Of a stretch of 40,569 nt of DNA, positions 39,694 through 40,569 are shown one piece after another. Position 1 is the first letter of the stretch, and every line of letters begins with the position of its first letter. Source of the DNA: Nocardioides sp. (GTDB lineage: Bacteria; Actinomycetota; Actinomycetes; Propionibacteriales; Nocardioidaceae); the NCBI GenBank assembly GCA_002729525.1, contig PBYI01000044.1, positions 1 to 40,569 of the forward strand, read 5' to 3'. The translations under genes were made by a program, and so were the position numbers. Under the pieces are notes generated by a model, which did no database searches, was not told the origin of the DNA, and saw nothing but the letters and a program-made list of their open reading frames with translations.

Positions 39694-40569
39694 ATGCGAA
39701 AAGCACTCCTGACCTGCGACAACGAGCCGACTCCCGTCGGTCTCGTCGCCGCCGTCAGGGCTGCTGCCGACGTCGAACGGCGGGTCCAGCTCGACAAGGC
39801 ACGGGCGGTGCTGGAGTGGGTCGCCGCCCGTCAGCTCCCCGAGGACCGCGCGGCCGAGGAGTGGGCCGACGAGCACCTCGACCAGATGACCAAGGACCGG
39901 TTCGGCTCCCAGGCACTCCACCTCGCCGGACCGGGCGCTCCCGTGGTCGAGGAGGACGAGGCCTACGAGATCGCCGCCGCCCTCGGCCTGTCCCGCCAGT
40001 CCGGCAGCAGGTACGTCGGTGAGCTGATCGAGCTGCGCTACCGCCTGCCTCGCATCTGGTCCCGCGTGACCGCCCTCGACCTGCCGTTGTGGAAGGCCCG
40101 CAAGATCGCGGCCGCCACCAGCACACTCCCGGAGGCGGGTGCGGCGTACGTCGACCACCAGCTCGCCTGGGCCGCCGCCCGCACCACGCTCGCCCAGATC
40201 GACCGCACCGTGGACGAGGCCATGGTCCGGTTCGCACCCGACCTGCTGCCGGAGGACCCGTTCGACCACCGCGACGTGATCGTCGACCTCGACCAGGCCA
40301 AGCACGGCCTCGTCTCCATCGATGCGCTGCTCGACCTCGACGACGCCCTCGACCTCGAGGACGCCCTCCGCGCCGGCGCCGCCGCCCTCAAAGAAGCCGG
40401 CTCCGACGACCCCCTCGGCGTACGACGCGCCAAGGCGCTCGGCGACCTCGCCCGCGGGCAGAGCGCCCTCGACCTACAGACCGATGGTGTCGGGCGGCGG
40501 CCGCTCGTCGTCAACGTCGTCAACGGCGCCGCGACCTGCGACGCGTTCGTCCGCCCCGGCCTGCCCGTC
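39694..40569 (+). CDS. DUF222 (13E12-type, usually HNH endonuclease) protein, 3' truncated by window
   Basis: 292 codons are open to the window edge with no stop. The DUF222 region is recognisable: ARAVLEWVAARQLPEDRAAE, LHLAGPGAPVVEEDEAYEIA then AALGLSRQSGSRYVGELIEL RYRLP-type segments (key parts only), LWKARKIAAATSTL and AQIDRTVDEAMVRF. Later come RRAKALGDLARGQSALDL and RPLVVNVV. In most relatives an HNH nuclease domain follows; it would lie beyond the window. These genes are present in many copies in Nocardioides and mycobacteria; their role is unsettled. ATG 39694 sits just after a -10 element, consistent with a leaderless mRNA. The IS right end is about 105 bases upstream. Confidence 0.85.
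   Translation, partial: MRKALLTCDNEPTPVGLVAAVRAAADVERRVQLDKARAVLEWVAARQLPEDRAAEEWADEHLDQMTKDRFGSQALHLAGPGAPVVEEDEAYEIAAALGLSRQSGSRYVGELIELRYRLPRIWSRVTALDLPLWKARKIAAATSTLPEAGAAYVDHQLAWAAARTTLAQIDRTVDEAMVRFAPDLLPEDPFDHRDVIVDLDQAKHGLVSIDALLDLDDALDLEDALRAGAAALKEAGSDDPLGVRRAKALGDLARGQSALDLQTDGVGRRPLVVNVVNGAATCDAFVRPGLPV

Noticed and set aside
39322..40305. A 327-codon minus-strand frame at the right end
   Set aside because: It lies opposite the transposase tail and the DUF222 gene, both recognised on the plus strand.

Overview
The window is high-GC (about 70% or more) DNA from an actinobacterium. Gene density is high, GTG starts are common, GTAC-containing codon pairs are frequent, and dispersed repeats begin GGTGGTTGAGC. 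Together with the DUF222/HNH gene and the family content, this points to Nocardioidaceae, most likely Nocardioides or a close relative. That assignment is inference; there is no rRNA or other marker gene here, and I saw no tRNA or CRISPR array.

Layout. 1-256 holds an inverted pair of GGTGGTTGAGC repeats and no gene. 257-1309 is a zinc alcohol dehydrogenase on the minus strand, divergent from a two-component operon (1424-4264): an OmpR-type regulator, a histidine kinase broken by a one-base shift in a run of nine G, and an exported PepSY protein. TTCAG direct repeats precede both the regulator and the PepSY gene. A perfect terminator follows. Next come a tiny membrane ORF with no standard start, a bacterial PH-domain protein, an aldo/keto reductase, a convergent MmyB-like regulator, an orphan GAF histidine kinase, an SRPBCC protein, a solitary MbcA/ParS/Xre-like protein, a SHOCT protein and a multi-pass membrane protein.

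12007-23110 holds two large ATPase LuxR-type regulators. They flank a coupled DUF7144 pair, a holin-like protein, and a 1418-residue secreted multidomain protein whose start region faces the second regulator across paired ACTACGTAA sites. 23124-26437 pairs a diacylglycerol/sphingosine-type lipid kinase with a divergent secreted neutral ceramidase; a 14-bp palindrome lies between them. This could be a sphingolipid-handling module. Two tandem OhrR-like MarR paralogues follow, with near-identical AT-rich leaderless promoters and a 270-bp hairpin-rich spacer between them. After a lipoprotein comes a 1352-residue secreted hydrolase/beta-helix fusion.

32751-38246 is an envelope locus. A three-gene overlapping minus-strand operon encodes a GNAT, a Tat-type lipoprotein with an M15-like motif, and a CapA-M15 peptidase fusion. 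It diverges from an OmpR/histidine-kinase pair, with CTCAGAG direct repeats in between. The right end (38238-39611) is an array of the same repeat family. One copy has been split by an IS481-type element with a clean 6-bp target duplication. A partial, leaderless DUF222 (HNH-type) gene runs off the window.

The most interesting elements are the IS-split repeat, the ceramidase/lipid-kinase pair, the twin leaderless OhrR-like regulators with their structured spacer, the CapA-M15 operon with its two-component system, and the large secreted protein with four Cys-paired repeats.
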